Shown: in pieces, positions 24,381 to 36,084 of the stretch | Position numbering within the stretch: position 1 is the stretch's first letter | Layout of the letters: each line of letters opens with the position of its first letter | From: Lophius americanus | Lineage: Eukaryota; Chordata; Actinopteri; Lophiiformes; Lophiidae | Direction: 5' to 3' | Assembly: GCA_037951165.1 (NCBI GenBank) | Contig: JBBDHG010000008.1 | Span: 8,800,001-8,864,000 of the forward strand | DNA length: 64,000 bases | Notes under the pieces: model-generated | Seen by the model: only the letters and a program-made list of their open reading frames with translations | Database searches by the model: none | Told to the model about the DNA's origin: nothing | Made by a program: the position numbers and the translations under genes

Positions 24381-26532
24381 CAGATATTGCTATTATGAGG
24401 GTTAAACTATCATGGGACTATTTATTTTAGGTGTTATGACAGCCAAGACAACTGGACTTTTTTTCGCTCTGGTTTGCGCTGAATTCTGTCTACTTTCATT
24501 AAGTTACTCCTGTCCTTTTTTTTTTTAGAATTTTATTTTCATTATATGGACAAAATTCAATTTTGCTCTTTGACAAAAGGGTTTGAAAAAAGGTTGAGTT
24601 GCACTATCACCTTTTCATTTACATTTTATATTGTTCATATTGCAAATCTCACATAAACTTTTTTAATTATATTACTCCCCACCCCCTTCCTCCACACAGT
24701 CATACATAAATAAGACTATTCTAAACCTACATTTTCCCCTCCCCTAACATAACTAATACCCTTCCCTTTTGGACACACTGATCCTTCTAAACACAACACA
24801 AAACCATTCTCATGTGCACACTAAAAATACACAACCACATAGAAAAAAGAGTTCTGCTAGACTCCTGTAACTTTTGTAACATAACAAAAAGCAAGTTATG
24901 AACCAGTCAACCATTTAAAGGCCCATGGAGGCAAAGTCATTTCGAAATACAACTATGTAATATCATAAAGTAAAATTGAATTGATTATCCTCTCTTTAAT
25001 CTTAAATTAGCATGATCTCTCTCAATATGATCACATAGAAGTCGCTAATGACGATAGTAGGATGTAAAAGAAACTTTCAGGGTTCAACAACTTGATGTGG
25101 CAAAACTTTACAGTGAGAAGAAGCACAGGCAGAGGGCTGACTGAGACCAGCCATGCCCTCTCTCATTGGTTGATGTGATGATGTGGAAAATCTGCATGAA
25201 ATTAAAAAACTCCTAGTTAGTGTGAGACTGCCACTAGAGGGCCCCTATCAGTTCCTTATTCTATGTTGTGTCTAGAGGAAAGGCACCTAGAGGGAACATT
25301 ATCATGTTGTATCATCCATAAAGACATCCCAGAGGGCATTTATACAACATTTCTCCAAAAATCTGGGCAATAGCTTTGTGCACCCCTCCCCATCAGTTCT
25401 ATGGTAATTTTTGCAGCTAGAGAGAATATAAGGTCCCTGTGTATTGAATTATTTTTGATGTTGACGCTAAATAAAAATAAAATATATTTGTTTGGAAGAA
25501 TGAGTTTCACTCCATATCCACATCTCCTCATCTTCACCATTTCTACACTGGAGATAAATCAATGTCGGTTAATGCTTTACTGTCTTACAGAGGCTCGTGA
25601 TCATCACTGAGATAAGACAATTCTTTTTGTCAATTCTTTGTATGTCTCTGTGTTTTTTTAAATATTTTTTTGGTCTAATGGTATATTGGTATAATTTGGA
25701 TTGTATGGAAAAGGATTAAGGCTATGTGAAAAACTTTGACGGATTCTAACTTTAAACGTAGAATTCTGACTTTTAGCTCTGACCTTTAACTGTTAACTTA
25801 GAATAAAAAAAAATAATGTATTGATTTATTTAAATTATTGTGTATTATTATTTAGTAATCAGTGCTTGATAGGTTGTTGAAACAAACAACATGACTTGGT
25901 AGTCACACGTCAGGTTACTTTTAAGCACAGAATGATTCAACGAGAAAAAATTATAAATAATAACCCCATTTTAGTTATGGTCATGAACTGAGAGGTGTTC
26001 TAGAAAAGTCTACATATACCACAGACTAATGATGTACTGACTTTGTTTTGTTCGCTCAACAACATATTTTATGTCAATCACACTCATCCACCGCAAACTC
26101 CTGAATTGTGTACATTGCACGACACACACACTTTATGTAGGCTACGTACACACCAGGAGAAGGAAGAGAGAAAGAGAGAATAGTCATAGCACAACATATT
26201 TAAGTGATGGGTAAATACAGTCGCTCATCAACAGGCATTCAGAACGCCCTATGCACCTAATGTGCTCCTGTGTGTCTTAATATGTCACATTAGTCTACCC
26301 AGACCACAAAAGTAAAAAACACATCATCCGCAGATTGAATTTGCTCCTTAGGAATCAGTTGAGTCGACCCAATTGTTTCTTCTTTAATGGAGGAAACCAA
26401 AAAAAAAATCTAAATAGATTTTTTTCACATTTACAAACTTAGTGGGAGCATGGTTCATGGGAATTAATGATCAATCCATGTTTATTTTTGCACTTTCTCT
26501 AATGTTGAGAGTTTTTTTTAAATAATTATTTA
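24381..26532. other. No recognised feature
   Basis: A pyrimidine-rich plus-strand stretch runs from about 24670 to 24790 (CTCCCCACCCCCTTCCTCCA). From 24900 to 25300 there are words shared loosely with 44200-44400 (CCAGCCATGCC / CCAAAGCCATGCC, TTTAATCT), too weak to call a repeat. No exon recognised. Confidence 0.45.
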
Positions 26533-26580
26533 CTATATATATATATATATATACAGTTTATATATATAAACTTATATATA
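26533..26580. repeat. (AT)n microsatellite
   Basis: AT dinucleotides with a central ACAGTT interruption. Confidence 0.9.
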
Positions 26581-27199
26581 TCTCCATAAGAGGCCATCCT
26601 ATAAGGGGAGGTAGGTGGCACTCTTTCTTCATGTTGTAAGCTCTTGTTTGATGGTCCCCTATCGTCCGCACTGTATCCCTCACGAACTGCTGACGATGCT
26701 GCCTGATCGATTTTCTCTGGTTTAACGTGACCTTTTTTTCATTTGTAGTTTATGTTTTATTTTGAGAATTAGCTATTTTTGGTTAATTTACATGGATTCC
26801 CTTCTGTTTAGTTAATTGTGATTTATGTCTTCTATTTCGTTTTGATATCATGTGTTTAATGAAATTTACCTCGTGTGTTCAATAAAATGGGTAAGTGATT
26901 GGGTGGTGTAAATTTACATTCCTTCTCAGAAATGTGTAATAATTTTCTTTAATTTGGTAACTTTTATCAGGAATTTCTATTAGCAGCTCAGTTTATTAGT
27001 TAATTTGTTTTCGATAAGTTGAGTACATGCAGCTGTCTGCTACATTAGCTGTTTATTTTGTGTTATTCTGGGCACTTGTTATTCTGATTTCTTTGAGTGC
27101 ACCCCCTAATGTATCTTTCTGTTTCTGCAGTCGCTGAAAGTTCAAGGTGGTGGTGCTGGTGTCCCGGCTGGTGGTCCCCCCGTCTTTTGGTATCCCCTT
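26581..27199. other. No recognised feature
   Basis: T-rich sequence with an AATAAA at 26880 and a CTTTCTGTTTCTGCAG splice-acceptor-like string at about 27115-27130. No open frame follows for more than a few dozen codons, so neither signal is taken as genic. Confidence 0.4.
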
Positions 27200-27200
27200 G

Positions 27201-27246
<46 letters not shown>

Positions 27247-27255
27247 GATATATAT
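27200..27255. repeat. (CA)n(TA)n microsatellite
   Basis: Five to six CA units followed by about 16 TA units and a short TGTTGTGATATATAT tail. Confidence 0.95.
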
Positions 27256-27729
27256 GAAACAGAGGTGATTCTGAGCCTTCTACTTCTACAATAACAAGTA
27301 CATTTTATCATTCTGCTGCATACACTTTTATTAAGATAAGTGCAGGGCTTAGAGTGTATAAAACATTACTACATGGTATATTGACAGTTCTGCACAATCT
27401 CATAAACTGCAGTTAAATGAAGCGCGGTGGGTCTTTATGAACACGTCATGGGTTTGTAAAGCTGAAGCGGAGATTGATTTGAGTGCTCGTTGCTGCTTTG
27501 CTCGGCAGCAGCACAGTAATAAAAGTCTGAACAGAGCAGATGCATGCTGGGAGAGTTGAACACATCTGCAACATTACCATCTGTGTCATCTCACTCCTCA
27601 TAGGGAAATTTTCATTATTTAAAGAGTTACAGAATGCTTGTTGTCTCTGTAGTCGATGGGCTTCTGTACTTAGTTCTTTACGAGTGCTTTTAATACTGAC
27701 AGTTTACAGCTTTAATTATTATTTTTTTA

Positions 27730-27880
27730 TACCTCTGCCAATGAGTGGAAATGTGATTGGTCCCGTATGTGTGTGGTTCTAAACGGTACAACTCAAAAGC
27801 TTTGAGCCGATTTCAGTGACATTTAGTGGGACGAGGGGCTCTGTGGACAGGAACAGTTGATCTAATTTTGAATCTTTGCT
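27730..27880 (+). repeat. Fragment of the GGATTAC-type teleost repeat
   Basis: Reads TACCTCTGCCAATGAGTGGA, then AACTCAAAAGCTTTGAGCCG, then TTTCAGTGACATTTAGTGGG. The order resembles the same interspersed family as 23881-24380 (opening GCCAA-GAGG, then 'GAGCCGATTT..TGAAATTTGGTGGG'). Strongly decayed. Confidence 0.4.
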
Positions 27881-28079
27881 TATATGATGTAGTGCCATCC
27901 AGTGGCAACAGGGAGTGGTATTTTTTAAGTACTTCTGCTAGCCTGGTGAATATCTTGAGCTCAAATGGCCAAAAATGCAATAAGACAGTGATGAAGCTTT
28001 AGTGATAATATTGTAACTTGTATGAACAATTTATCAGTGGTAGAGGATGTTGAGGTTTCTCCATGAAACGAGACCGATA

Positions 28080-29260
28080 CTGCTGCCAACGACAGCAAAT
28101 ATATATTCTTTAAAAGTCCCAAATTCTCATGATTGAACACCCCTAATTTCAATGAAAACTTATGTCCGCAGTATTTTTTGTCAAAAAGCTCCCCCTAGTG
28201 AGTGAAATATGAAATATAATTGTCATATCTCCTCAAGTTGATTCATTCAGAAATCAAACCAAAATTAGGAAGTAATATTCGAAAGACTGCTTTTTGTACA
28301 TGATAAAACATTAACTATTAGGGTAAAACATGAAATGTACAAGATATTCATTTTAAAGAGAATTAATATGCATCAAATTTGGACTAAATCGAACCAACGG
28401 TTAAGAAGTTAAGTTTGAAAAAAATGTTTGGTAAAAAGCTCCCTCTGGTGAGTAAAATACAAACTATTCATCTAGAAGACGAAGTATACAAGATAGATCT
28501 TCTCAAATTGATAAGTTTGCACTACATTTGGAAATAAAGGGACACACAGTTTATAAATAATGGCCCAAAAACTTTCAGAGATAAAGCTCCCCCTGATATC
28601 AGAACTTTACAACCGACCTTGCGAAAAATCAATGCAGTTCTTCCTTGCACTAAGGTCTATGTAGGTATAAAAATTTGACAGTGATCCATAAAATATTTTT
28701 TAAGTTATGTCTGGAAAACCGTATTATACAGAAAACAGCTCCCCCATTAGAGTAAATATGAACTACTAGAGTAAACTAAAATATTTAATATATAGATATC
28801 CTCGAGTCAAATCATTTGCACCAAATTTGGATTAAGTCCAACCAACGGTAAGGAAGTTATGTACGAACAATAATGTTTTTCGTAAAAAGTTCCCCTTAGC
28901 GAGTTAAATATGAATGATTAGAGTAAATCACGATGTATATAAGATAGATTTACTCAAGTTGATTCATAAGGACCAAATTTTGAATTTTTGTTAAGCAGAC
29001 TAAGGGTTCCAAAATTTTGGTCTGAAAATTCTGGAGATAAAGCTCCCTCTAGTGTCAGACACATACAACTGACCACCCCTAAAATCACTCCAGTCCTTCC
29101 TCGTATTGAGGACTATGAGGGTATAACATTTGAAAATGATCCATGAAATGGTTTTTGAGTTATCACACAAACACGAAGGATCTGCAAAAGACAGTGCGGA
29201 AACGGATGCGGCGGCAGCAATTATGATCCCATCATATCACTGAATTTTGGGGGATATAAT
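28080..29260 (+). mobile_element. Modular hairpin-ended repeat, copy 4 (near full length)
   Basis: The longest copy. It begins with the 5' hairpin TGCTGCC-AAC-GACAGCA (28081-28097, one G·T-type mismatch) and AAATATATATTCTTTAAAAG. Then come at least four A blocks (near 28240, 28365, 28510, 28810) separated by AAAAAGCTCCC(C/T)CT junctions, and two B blocks (near 28580 and 29035). Each B block carries TTCTTCCTTGCACTAAGGTC or its decayed form and GAAAATGATCCATGAAA. It ends with GATCTGCAAAAGACAGTGCG, a GCGGCGGC patch and the terminus GGGGGATATAAT at 29249-29260. No open frame of interest and no transposase-like peptide is present, so it would have depended on enzymes from elsewhere. Confidence 0.8.
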
Positions 29261-29477
29261 ATGAACTTAAAACGTAGAGCGTAATAACTATACTGTCCAA
29301 ACCTGTCCAACGTCTTCAAAGGTTGGTCTGACCCTGATGACACTCACATTGATATTTACATGAAATTCACTAATACTAGCGCCACCTAGTTAAAACAGTA
29401 ACTTCAATTTTCATACACTGATCTACTCTTACTAGCCTTTTGAACATTTTGAACATTTCTGCCTTTGACCCATTCCG

Positions 29478-29535
29478 TTGAAGATTGGGCAGCCCCTGTG
29501 AGGCGCCCAGGGAGCAAATCAGGGTTCAGGGATTG
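29478..29535 (-). mobile_element. SINE fragment, same family as 59105-59232
   Basis: Reads GGGCAGCCCCTGTGAGGCGC then CCAGGGAGCAAATCAGGGTT. It aligns with GGGCAGCACTGTGAGCACCC and AGGGAACTGAGGTTCAGGG in the longer copy at 59115. Only the tRNA-unrelated part survives here; orientation is taken from the longer copy. Confidence 0.5.
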
Positions 29536-30480
29536 GAAACCTCATAATTTAGTCAAACCAGAGGCACATAAGGATGCGTCATGGTGTCGCCATAGTAGGA
29601 TTTGAATGTTAGCTTGGTGGCGGTATGTCATCTGATTTTCTCTTTTTCCACACTTGTGGTGATCTTGTACAGTGTGTTGGAAAGCTGAATTAACACCAAG
29701 CTAACCACATTCAATGAAGGGAGAGCTGATGTTAATTGAAACTTCACAGGGTCTTCTTCAATGAACATTGACTTTAGGTGAAAAGACGTTGACCCTTCGA
29801 GTCTTTCCCACGTTTCGCTCAACGCATTATTGGGGTTGTTGATGGGAACTGAGTGGATGCATCCCACCATTTCGTGGGACGCATTTTTCCCTTCCATTTG
29901 GTCATTAGGTGCAGTTCTTGAGTTGCTTTGAAGGGAACCGCATCAGCTACACTGTCAAGTGAAGTAGCGAGTACCATGCAAGATCATCTCGTCTTGTTGT
30001 CAAATAATTGCAATGCTTAGGAAACAAGGACCCCGTTGGATGAGCTGGTACGCTTGCTGGAGCAGCATCACTGAGGGCACGTGGCAGGCCGGCCCCACGT
30101 GTAAGTGACCATAACGTACACGTGGGGCCGGAGTTGTCCCTCTGACTTTGTAGTTAGAGCCATTCCTTTTCGTTTTTTGAGGCTTTGTGCTGGCAAGCAC
30201 GATGCAGGGACGATTTCTTCGTGCTTAGGTTTGTTGATTCAGTTCACTTCTTCAGTGAATATTGATTTGACGTGAAAATACGCCGCCTCTATGATGTTCG
30301 GCTATCGATTGGAACGAATTGGGTATTGGGTTGTCTGCCATATGAGAAAGGTGTTTAGCCCTTTTAATGACAGACTATAAAGGTCCTTTCATGATCAGTC
30401 ATGATCAGTGTGATGTCACAAAGGAAATGGCAACATGATAATTCCAACTAACCCACTGTTGTATGGGCAGTACACTTCTT
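29536..30480. other. Unassigned region with a repeated block and a palindrome
   Basis: CTTCTTCAATGAACATTGAC (from 29755) and CTTCTTCAGTGAATATTGAT (from 30248) start two diverged copies of a block of about 40 bases that lie about 490 bases apart. Between them sits the long palindrome at 30089-30131. On the minus strand 29897-29628 is open for 89 codons and includes NNPNNALSETWERLE, which loosely recalls gag proteins of LTR retroelements. I do not consider that enough for an assignment. Confidence 0.4.
30089..30131. repeat. Palindrome with 15-base perfect arms
   Basis: The left arm CCGGCCCCACGTGTA (30089-30103) and right arm TACACGTGGGGCCGG (30117-30131) are perfect inverted copies around a 13-base loop. 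The arms include CACGTG on both sides. Confidence 0.95.
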
Positions 30481-31059
30481 TAACTTTAAGGATCTGAGCC
30501 GTGGCCACAGGCCTAAGTAAACTCTGCAGCCAGTACTTTGGCTTATCAGCACAAAGTCAGTCAACAGTCTTTGGTGCCGGCGAGGTCTGGGGTGTACGTC
30601 ATCTGAACTGCCAACCACTTCATTAATTGTCCAGACTCAGATTTCTGCTGTTGCAGCTCATGTTTGACAAACCAAGGCACTCTGACCAATCCGGCAACTG
30701 CCCTGACTTCAGTTCCCTTCCCCGCGACTGCTGACTTGTCAACATCTGCTCTCTGGCAGAAGAAGGAAGGAGTCAGCAGTGGGGCTGAATGAATGTGTTT
30801 TGGCAAAGAGAGAGTCAATGGTCTTGATTTGACTCGATCAATCCTCTCCGGTACACCTCGCAGTCAAATTACCTCTGGACAAATTAAAAGCATGAGTTTC
30901 CTCGGCGGCAAAAGAAAAAAAGAAATTGGAGAGGAAGCCAATAACTGTGGAGGAGAGAGCGGGAGAGAGAGGGGTGCATTAAAGGGAGCTTTGCTCACAT
31001 TATCGCAACAGTACAAAGGGCCGAATATATTCACTGGCTTTTCTGTGGCACAAAGCTGA
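30481..31059. other. No recognised feature
   Basis: Opposing open frames of 85-88 codons (30561-30818 minus, 30793-31059 plus) overlap slightly and have no recognisable domains. Purine-rich around 30940-30975. Confidence 0.45.
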
Positions 31060-31560
31060 TTAGCGGAAGGTAGCCCCATTGTGAGAAAAATCACTTCCAC
31101 GGCTGTAAAGCAAGTGAATTCCTATCTTATTTTTTTTATTTAAGATTACACTGTAATTGCCAAATCAGCTGATACTTAATCAGCATTATTGTGGCCCTTC
31201 ATGTTTCCTTCAACCTTCTTTCTCCTCAAGCAGACTGCCTGGCTTTGCTGGCTGAGGTTATGAGAAAGCCCCAAAAGCCCGGGAAAAAAGCGATAGAGGG
31301 AGGGAGAAAGAGAAAGTCTCTTCCAACATAATCGCCTTAAACAGCCCGGCTCCATCTTCAGTAGTACCGGTTGCTCTCATCTGCTCTCATACCATATTAG
31401 CGCTCATACAAGCCTGCAGGAGGGGAGAGCAGCGAGGAGGGCTGATGGAGCCGAGCGAGGTAAAGAGAGATAATGAATCAATTATCAGCTCCGGAATAGA
31501 AAAAAAAATCTGCCTGCCACACGCTGCCTCAGCATGCCTGAAACCTCCAGAGCATAAGCT
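31060..31560. promoter_or_regulatory. Candidate conserved non-coding element
   Basis: Repeat-free stretch with AATTGCCAAATCAGCTGATA (about 31155) and GATAATGAATCAATTATCAG (about 31469), both rich in homeodomain-type cores. A GC-balanced segment at 31370-31460 contains GGAGGGGAGAGCAGCGAGGA. No coding frame. Unverified. Confidence 0.3.
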
Positions 31561-32637
31561 CGTTGCTGTGTTTGTTTGCTTTCCACCGAGCAGGTAAAGG
31601 GATGGTTATTGATATATGCATACTATCATCTTTGTACTGCATACAGATACCTGTGAGTTCCATTATAGCACATCTATTTTTTGCCGGGAGCCTCGCTGTA
31701 AATCTGGATGATCATGTTTTAGAAGTATTGCCACATTCAATTTGACGATTCAACTCCTTGGAAAGATTAATACATTAACACATAATGCTAATTTACTTTA
31801 TAACAGATATTATGGGTATTTTTGATATAGAGACAAAGTGAAAGCAAAAATTCAAGGTTGTAGTCCTGAAGTGAAAAATCAGATTATGGCCCGAGGTCAT
31901 TCTCTTTTTTTGATTTCCCTTCTTAACCCTTTCATATCCTGACCAAGAAATTATTTTTATTAAATATGAAAAAAAAAACCATGGATTATCATTTTTATAG
32001 CTATTGTTAATACCTCCTCCTCCACATTGACCTTTGGCTTGCCAAAGGACTTCATCCTTGCCCCCTTACTCTTAAGCATATACCACTGGGTCATATTATA
32101 CACAGGCTAAGTCAAGTGGCATACATTTTTCAATAGGATACAATGACTGTGCTCAACCAAACAGTGGAGCAGGACTAAACACATCTTTTAAAGGTATTTT
32201 CAAAGAGCATGAAAGTGTTACAATATAGTTTTATGAATAGAACAGGTCTCCAGTAACTCAAATTTATAACCCACCCGTACAGAACTAAGAATTTTAAAGG
32301 TAACAAATAAGCCATTAAATGCAAATACTGAATTGTTAAGTCTAAAATTTAATCCCGAAAAAATAAATAAATCAATAAAAATTTATTTAAAATCCCGAAA
32401 AAAATATAATTTGAAAGTTGATTTAGTCAAACACATGATACACCTTTTTCAAATTACAGAGTGAAGTTGCTTTTAACTGGAAAAAAAAAAAACTAACATA
32501 CAGGAAAATAGATCAATGAAAATATCTTAAACTTGAACATCGTTTTGAATATGTGTGTGAAATCCAGATTTGTCTAAACTATGAACTTAAAGAAAAAACT
32601 AATCTTGATAAAAAACCCAAAAAGTTCAAAGAAGTCA
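31561..32637. other. No recognised feature
   Basis: Strongly AT-rich with a direct repeat AAAATCCCGAAAAAA(T) near 32351-32362 and 32390-32405. No gene or named repeat recognised. Confidence 0.5.
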
Positions 32638-32671
32638 ATATGTCTGTTTCATTGACATGAAACAGACATAT
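32638..32671. repeat. Perfect inverted repeat, 15-base arms
   Basis: ATATGTCTGTTTCAT and ATGAAACAGACATAT are exact inverted copies around the loop TGAC. Confidence 0.95.
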
Positions 32672-32838
32672 AACAATTCATCGGATTACAGTCTAATGTA
32701 AATAATAAATATCATAATCATAATTATTATATTGTGATTTAAATGCTCCTTCGTAGCCATCATGCATTACTTTCATGAAAACCAGGTAGCCTTTTGCTCA
32801 TAATACAAACCACACTACTACTACATATCAAAGTTTCT

Positions 32839-32935
32839 CCAGGATGTAACCCACCTCTTGCCCAATTTCAGCTGGTATTGGCGCCAACAGACCCTGATCT
32901 GGATAAATGGTTAGAGAAAATTGAAGGATGGATAA
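32839..32935 (+). mobile_element. 3' fragment of the 14182-type SINE
   Basis: Reads CCAGGATGTAACCCACCTCT, TGCCCAATTTCAGCTGG and ACCCTGATCTGGATAAATGG. It matches the 3' end of the SINE at 14182-14500 and its usual consensus (CCAGGGTGTACCCCGCCTCT...GATAAGCGG), followed by GGATGGATAA. 5'-truncated. Confidence 0.6.
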
Positions 32936-33399
32936 CCTCTTTGGCAGCGTAAGCAAGCATAATGGTGCATGCTGGAAATCAATTCCCACTGCTTTGAGTC
33001 TGTACAGCTGCATACTGCACCACATGATACCTTTATTAACCTCTATTATTATCATGGGCAGTTCTGAGCTCATATTATGTTAATTCTTATTGCAGGTGTT
33101 GCTGTTATACAACATAATACACCATGAAAGACTATCTAAGATTCTATTTCTGCCATAAATTGACTTTAGAGTGTTAGGATAAACTTTAAATTTAGCACAG
33201 ATGAACCCTGCTCCCATATTAATAACAGGAATAGAACCTTCAGTTAAAAAGCCATAAAACACTGACAAAATAGGAAATAAAAAGCCATACAGTCTGTCAG
33301 CACATTACTCCCCGCAGCTGCAGCATCATCGACCTCTACAGTCACAGCAAGCTTTTATGTTAATGCTTTTTTTGAGTTGTGTGTCAAAAACAAAACATT
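32936..33399. other. No recognised feature
   Basis: Unique-looking AT-rich sequence. Short open frames on minus without recognisable product. Confidence 0.5.
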
Positions 33400-33900
33400 A
33401 AAAGAAGATAAAAGAAGCCAGAGTGAAGCATTCCAAAGATCTTATTTTATCCGGCGGGGCTTTAAGAGTCTCTTGCAGACGAGTTCTGAGGTTAAATGAG
33501 AGCACAGCAGTAAAAATCAGCTTGTGCCGCGGCTGGAGAAGAGGGATGGAGGAGGCCACCAAGAAGGAGAGATAATGGAGAATTTATGTTCTCTCTGAGA
33601 GGCCCTCTTAGCTGGATTTAATTCTCTTAATAGTGGCAAGATCTCAGCCCGTAATACTTGGGCTCTAACCTGCCCCACAGTTTGAAAGCAGGATGTGTGT
33701 ATGGCAGAGGGGGGGAGGGCAACAGATGCATACTAAATGAATGAAGCCCTCTGGCTATAGAGAGACGTAATTGCTCTCAGCACTGTAATGTTTCATGATT
33801 TTAATAGCTGCATTCAAACAGTTTTGCAGAGATACTTGACAAATGTGCTTGTGTCACCAGGAGGATGATGCAGGTGAAGCGGTAAGGATTGAAAATCCTT
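33400..33900. promoter_or_regulatory. Candidate conserved non-coding element
   Basis: Low-repeat sequence with GGATTTAATTCTCTTAATAG (about 33613) and GTTTCATGATTTTAATAGCT (about 33789), both with AATTA/TTAAT cores. It includes a seven-G run near 33709. No coding frame. Textural call only. Confidence 0.3.
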
Positions 33901-35597
33901 TGCCTCTGAGTGGATAATATAGCCTTACACAAGGTTCAAAACCCTGAACAGCCAAGATGTTCGTACAGGACAGGGCAATGGCCTCCGACACTTACTTATG
34001 TAATCATTAAGCCTACATAGCAGAACAATAACTCGCATTAGCATTGAGAGTGTGGTTACAACAGATCCAGTACATCACAGCATCTTAATAATAAAGCAAT
34101 GGCACATGCTCAGCTTGACAGTACTGGAAACTTAATTTTTCAGATTTTGTGGGGTCTCTGCTAGCTCAATGCACTGCAACAAAGTACACCCTTCAACTAT
34201 CTGACCCAGCTGACAAAACTCTGGCTTCCTTCAGCAGCAAACTCTCACACGCCTGCCAGACAAGCATCCAACTTTTCCAGAATTTAGTTGCGTCTACTCT
34301 GCTTGCTCACTTTTTTCATTGGAGCAAAGATTTACAGCGGGATACTTACGTTACTGTTACTTTTTAGATCTTGGACTTTGTAAGTAACGCTACGTCTTTT
34401 TCCACCAGGATTTTAGTCACTGAATCTATTTGATTCAGTGCTTTTGTTGGTTTTGATCACCACAATACTAAATAAAAAAAACAGGGATTTAAGTCAATAC
34501 AAGTGCAGCAATGATTATGGCAGTAAGGTGTAAGATGTAGAGTCAATGGTCAGGTATTGCGCTAATGATTGTGTGACCGTGTGTGATGTGCACTACTGTG
34601 TGCTGTGTGTTTGCATCTCTGTAAAAAGCCTCTGACTGAGGAGTTCTGAATAAATCTAAACCTGGAAACAGAGGGAGCAGCCAGAAACAAGCTCCAATGA
34701 GGGCTCCTGAGTCATCATATTGCTTTGTAATCAATAGTGGGAGTTGTTGTCTTCAATGTTAAAAAACAACATTGCTGGTGAAAATCTAGTCCATGACTCA
34801 GTGTAAGTTTCTCAAAACACAGTTTGAACACTTAACCAAAAAAAACTAAACAATAGTCTGATCATTTTTATTCATTTTAATAGGGATTTTTTCTTAATAA
34901 TTATCAACGCGATTTCATGTAAAAATGATAAACAAAATCAGATGAATAACATTTCTTAAAAAAGCCTGTATATATAAATAACATGTTGAAAAACATACAA
35001 ACTTTACAGATGATAACACAAACTGTTCAGGGAGAGCAGTACAACATAAAAGCATACAACCATAACATTTGTTCATTCTGTTATTTGGGTCCAAATAGAG
35101 GGGTAAAGATGAGGAAATATAAAAAAGAACTGGATATAAAAACAAGAAAAAAAACCCAAGCTGGAGAAATGGAGTTGAACAACCTGGACTGGAACTGTGA
35201 CTCCACTTGATGAGTCCCCCAGATTCATCCAAAAAACACTTTACCAGAGTCTGTTTGGTTTTTCAGTATTTATAAAGAAAAGAAAATCTTTTGTTTAATC
35301 TTATACAGTTTCCTTTACCGTTTGCGTGTGTAAAATGATTGAAAATGTGTCCTTTTTTCAACCTCTTTATAGATATAGAAAAATGTGGTACATACAGCAT
35401 TTTTTACATGAGGCAATGTGGGACACATGTTTGCAATGCTGAGTGGTAGTCTAAATTATTTATGATAACTATCTAAAAAACAAACACATAAGACAACAGA
35501 TTATGCAGGTTGGCGTTTAGGCCTTATCTGAGGGACTTAACTAGTAAAACTATTTTTAATTCAAATGTAATTTTCCAATAAATAAACTATACAAATG
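33901..35597. other. No recognised feature
   Basis: Ends in AT-rich sequence (34840-35590). The open frames of 72-105 codons have no recognisable domains. No transposon family recognised. Confidence 0.5.
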
Positions 35598-35712
35598 CTA
35601 AGATGCTAAGATCCTTAATACAAGACAGATCTCCTCGATTCATATGCACCAAATTCAGAGTAAACTGTTGGACCAACAGTGAGGAAGTAATGTCCGAAAA
35701 ACACTTTCATCT
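35598..35712 (+). mobile_element. Modular hairpin-ended repeat, fragment 5
   Basis: A single block A: AATACAAGACAGATCTCCTC, GATTCATATGCACCAAATTC, TTGGACCAACAGTGAGGAAG and TAATGTCCGAAAAACAC. Both ends are lost. Confidence 0.65.
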
Positions 35713-35846
35713 CTTATGTGTCTGGACTTACAAAAAGCTGCTTAAGATTTTCTTCAAACACAATATCCCAGTTCATTTCAAACCCTGCAACACCCTCAGA
35801 CAAAAAATGGTTCACCCCAAGGACATGACACCCAGACACAAACAGA

Positions 35847-35930
35847 GCAATAATAATAATAATAATACATTTAATTTATAATGCACTTTACATTTGGATC
35901 AAATCTCAAAGTGTCTCAAAGCAATGTGGT
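35847..35930 (-). mobile_element. 3' tail of an L2-type LINE (reverse)
   Basis: The plus strand carries (AAT)n, then ACATTTAATTTATAATGCAC and TTTACATTTGGATCAAATCT. This is the inverted copy of the 3' end of the L2-type LINE at 55950-56646 (GATCCAAATGTAAAATGCG...(ATT)n) with about two differences over 40 bases. It is truncated to the last 80-odd bases. Confidence 0.7.
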
Positions 35931-35955
35931 TCATGCCACCACTTCACAAGCGCAT

Positions 35956-36034
35956 AGCCCAGCACAGGCGAGCCAGCACATCAGAACCGGAACTTGGCCC
36001 AGCATAGGAGGGCTAGCTCATCAGGACAGGACTC
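35956..36034. repeat. Two-copy tandem repeat, about 39 bp
   Basis: Unit 1 begins AGCCCAGCACAGGCGAGCCA and unit 2 begins GGCCCAGCATAGGAGGGCTA. By eye roughly three quarters of positions match across about 39 bases. Confidence 0.6.
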
Positions 36035-36084
36035 AGCAGTTCACCTGCATTTCAAGGACAAAGGACTTTATTAACTAAGCGGAC

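Noticed and set aside
24900..25150. Possible shared repeat with 44200-44400
   Set aside because: Only short words match and their spacing differs; not enough for a repeat call without alignment.
27115..27180. Splice-acceptor-like CTTTCTGTTTCTGCAG followed by GC-rich sequence
   Set aside because: The downstream frame is short and runs into a CA/TA microsatellite; no coding signature.
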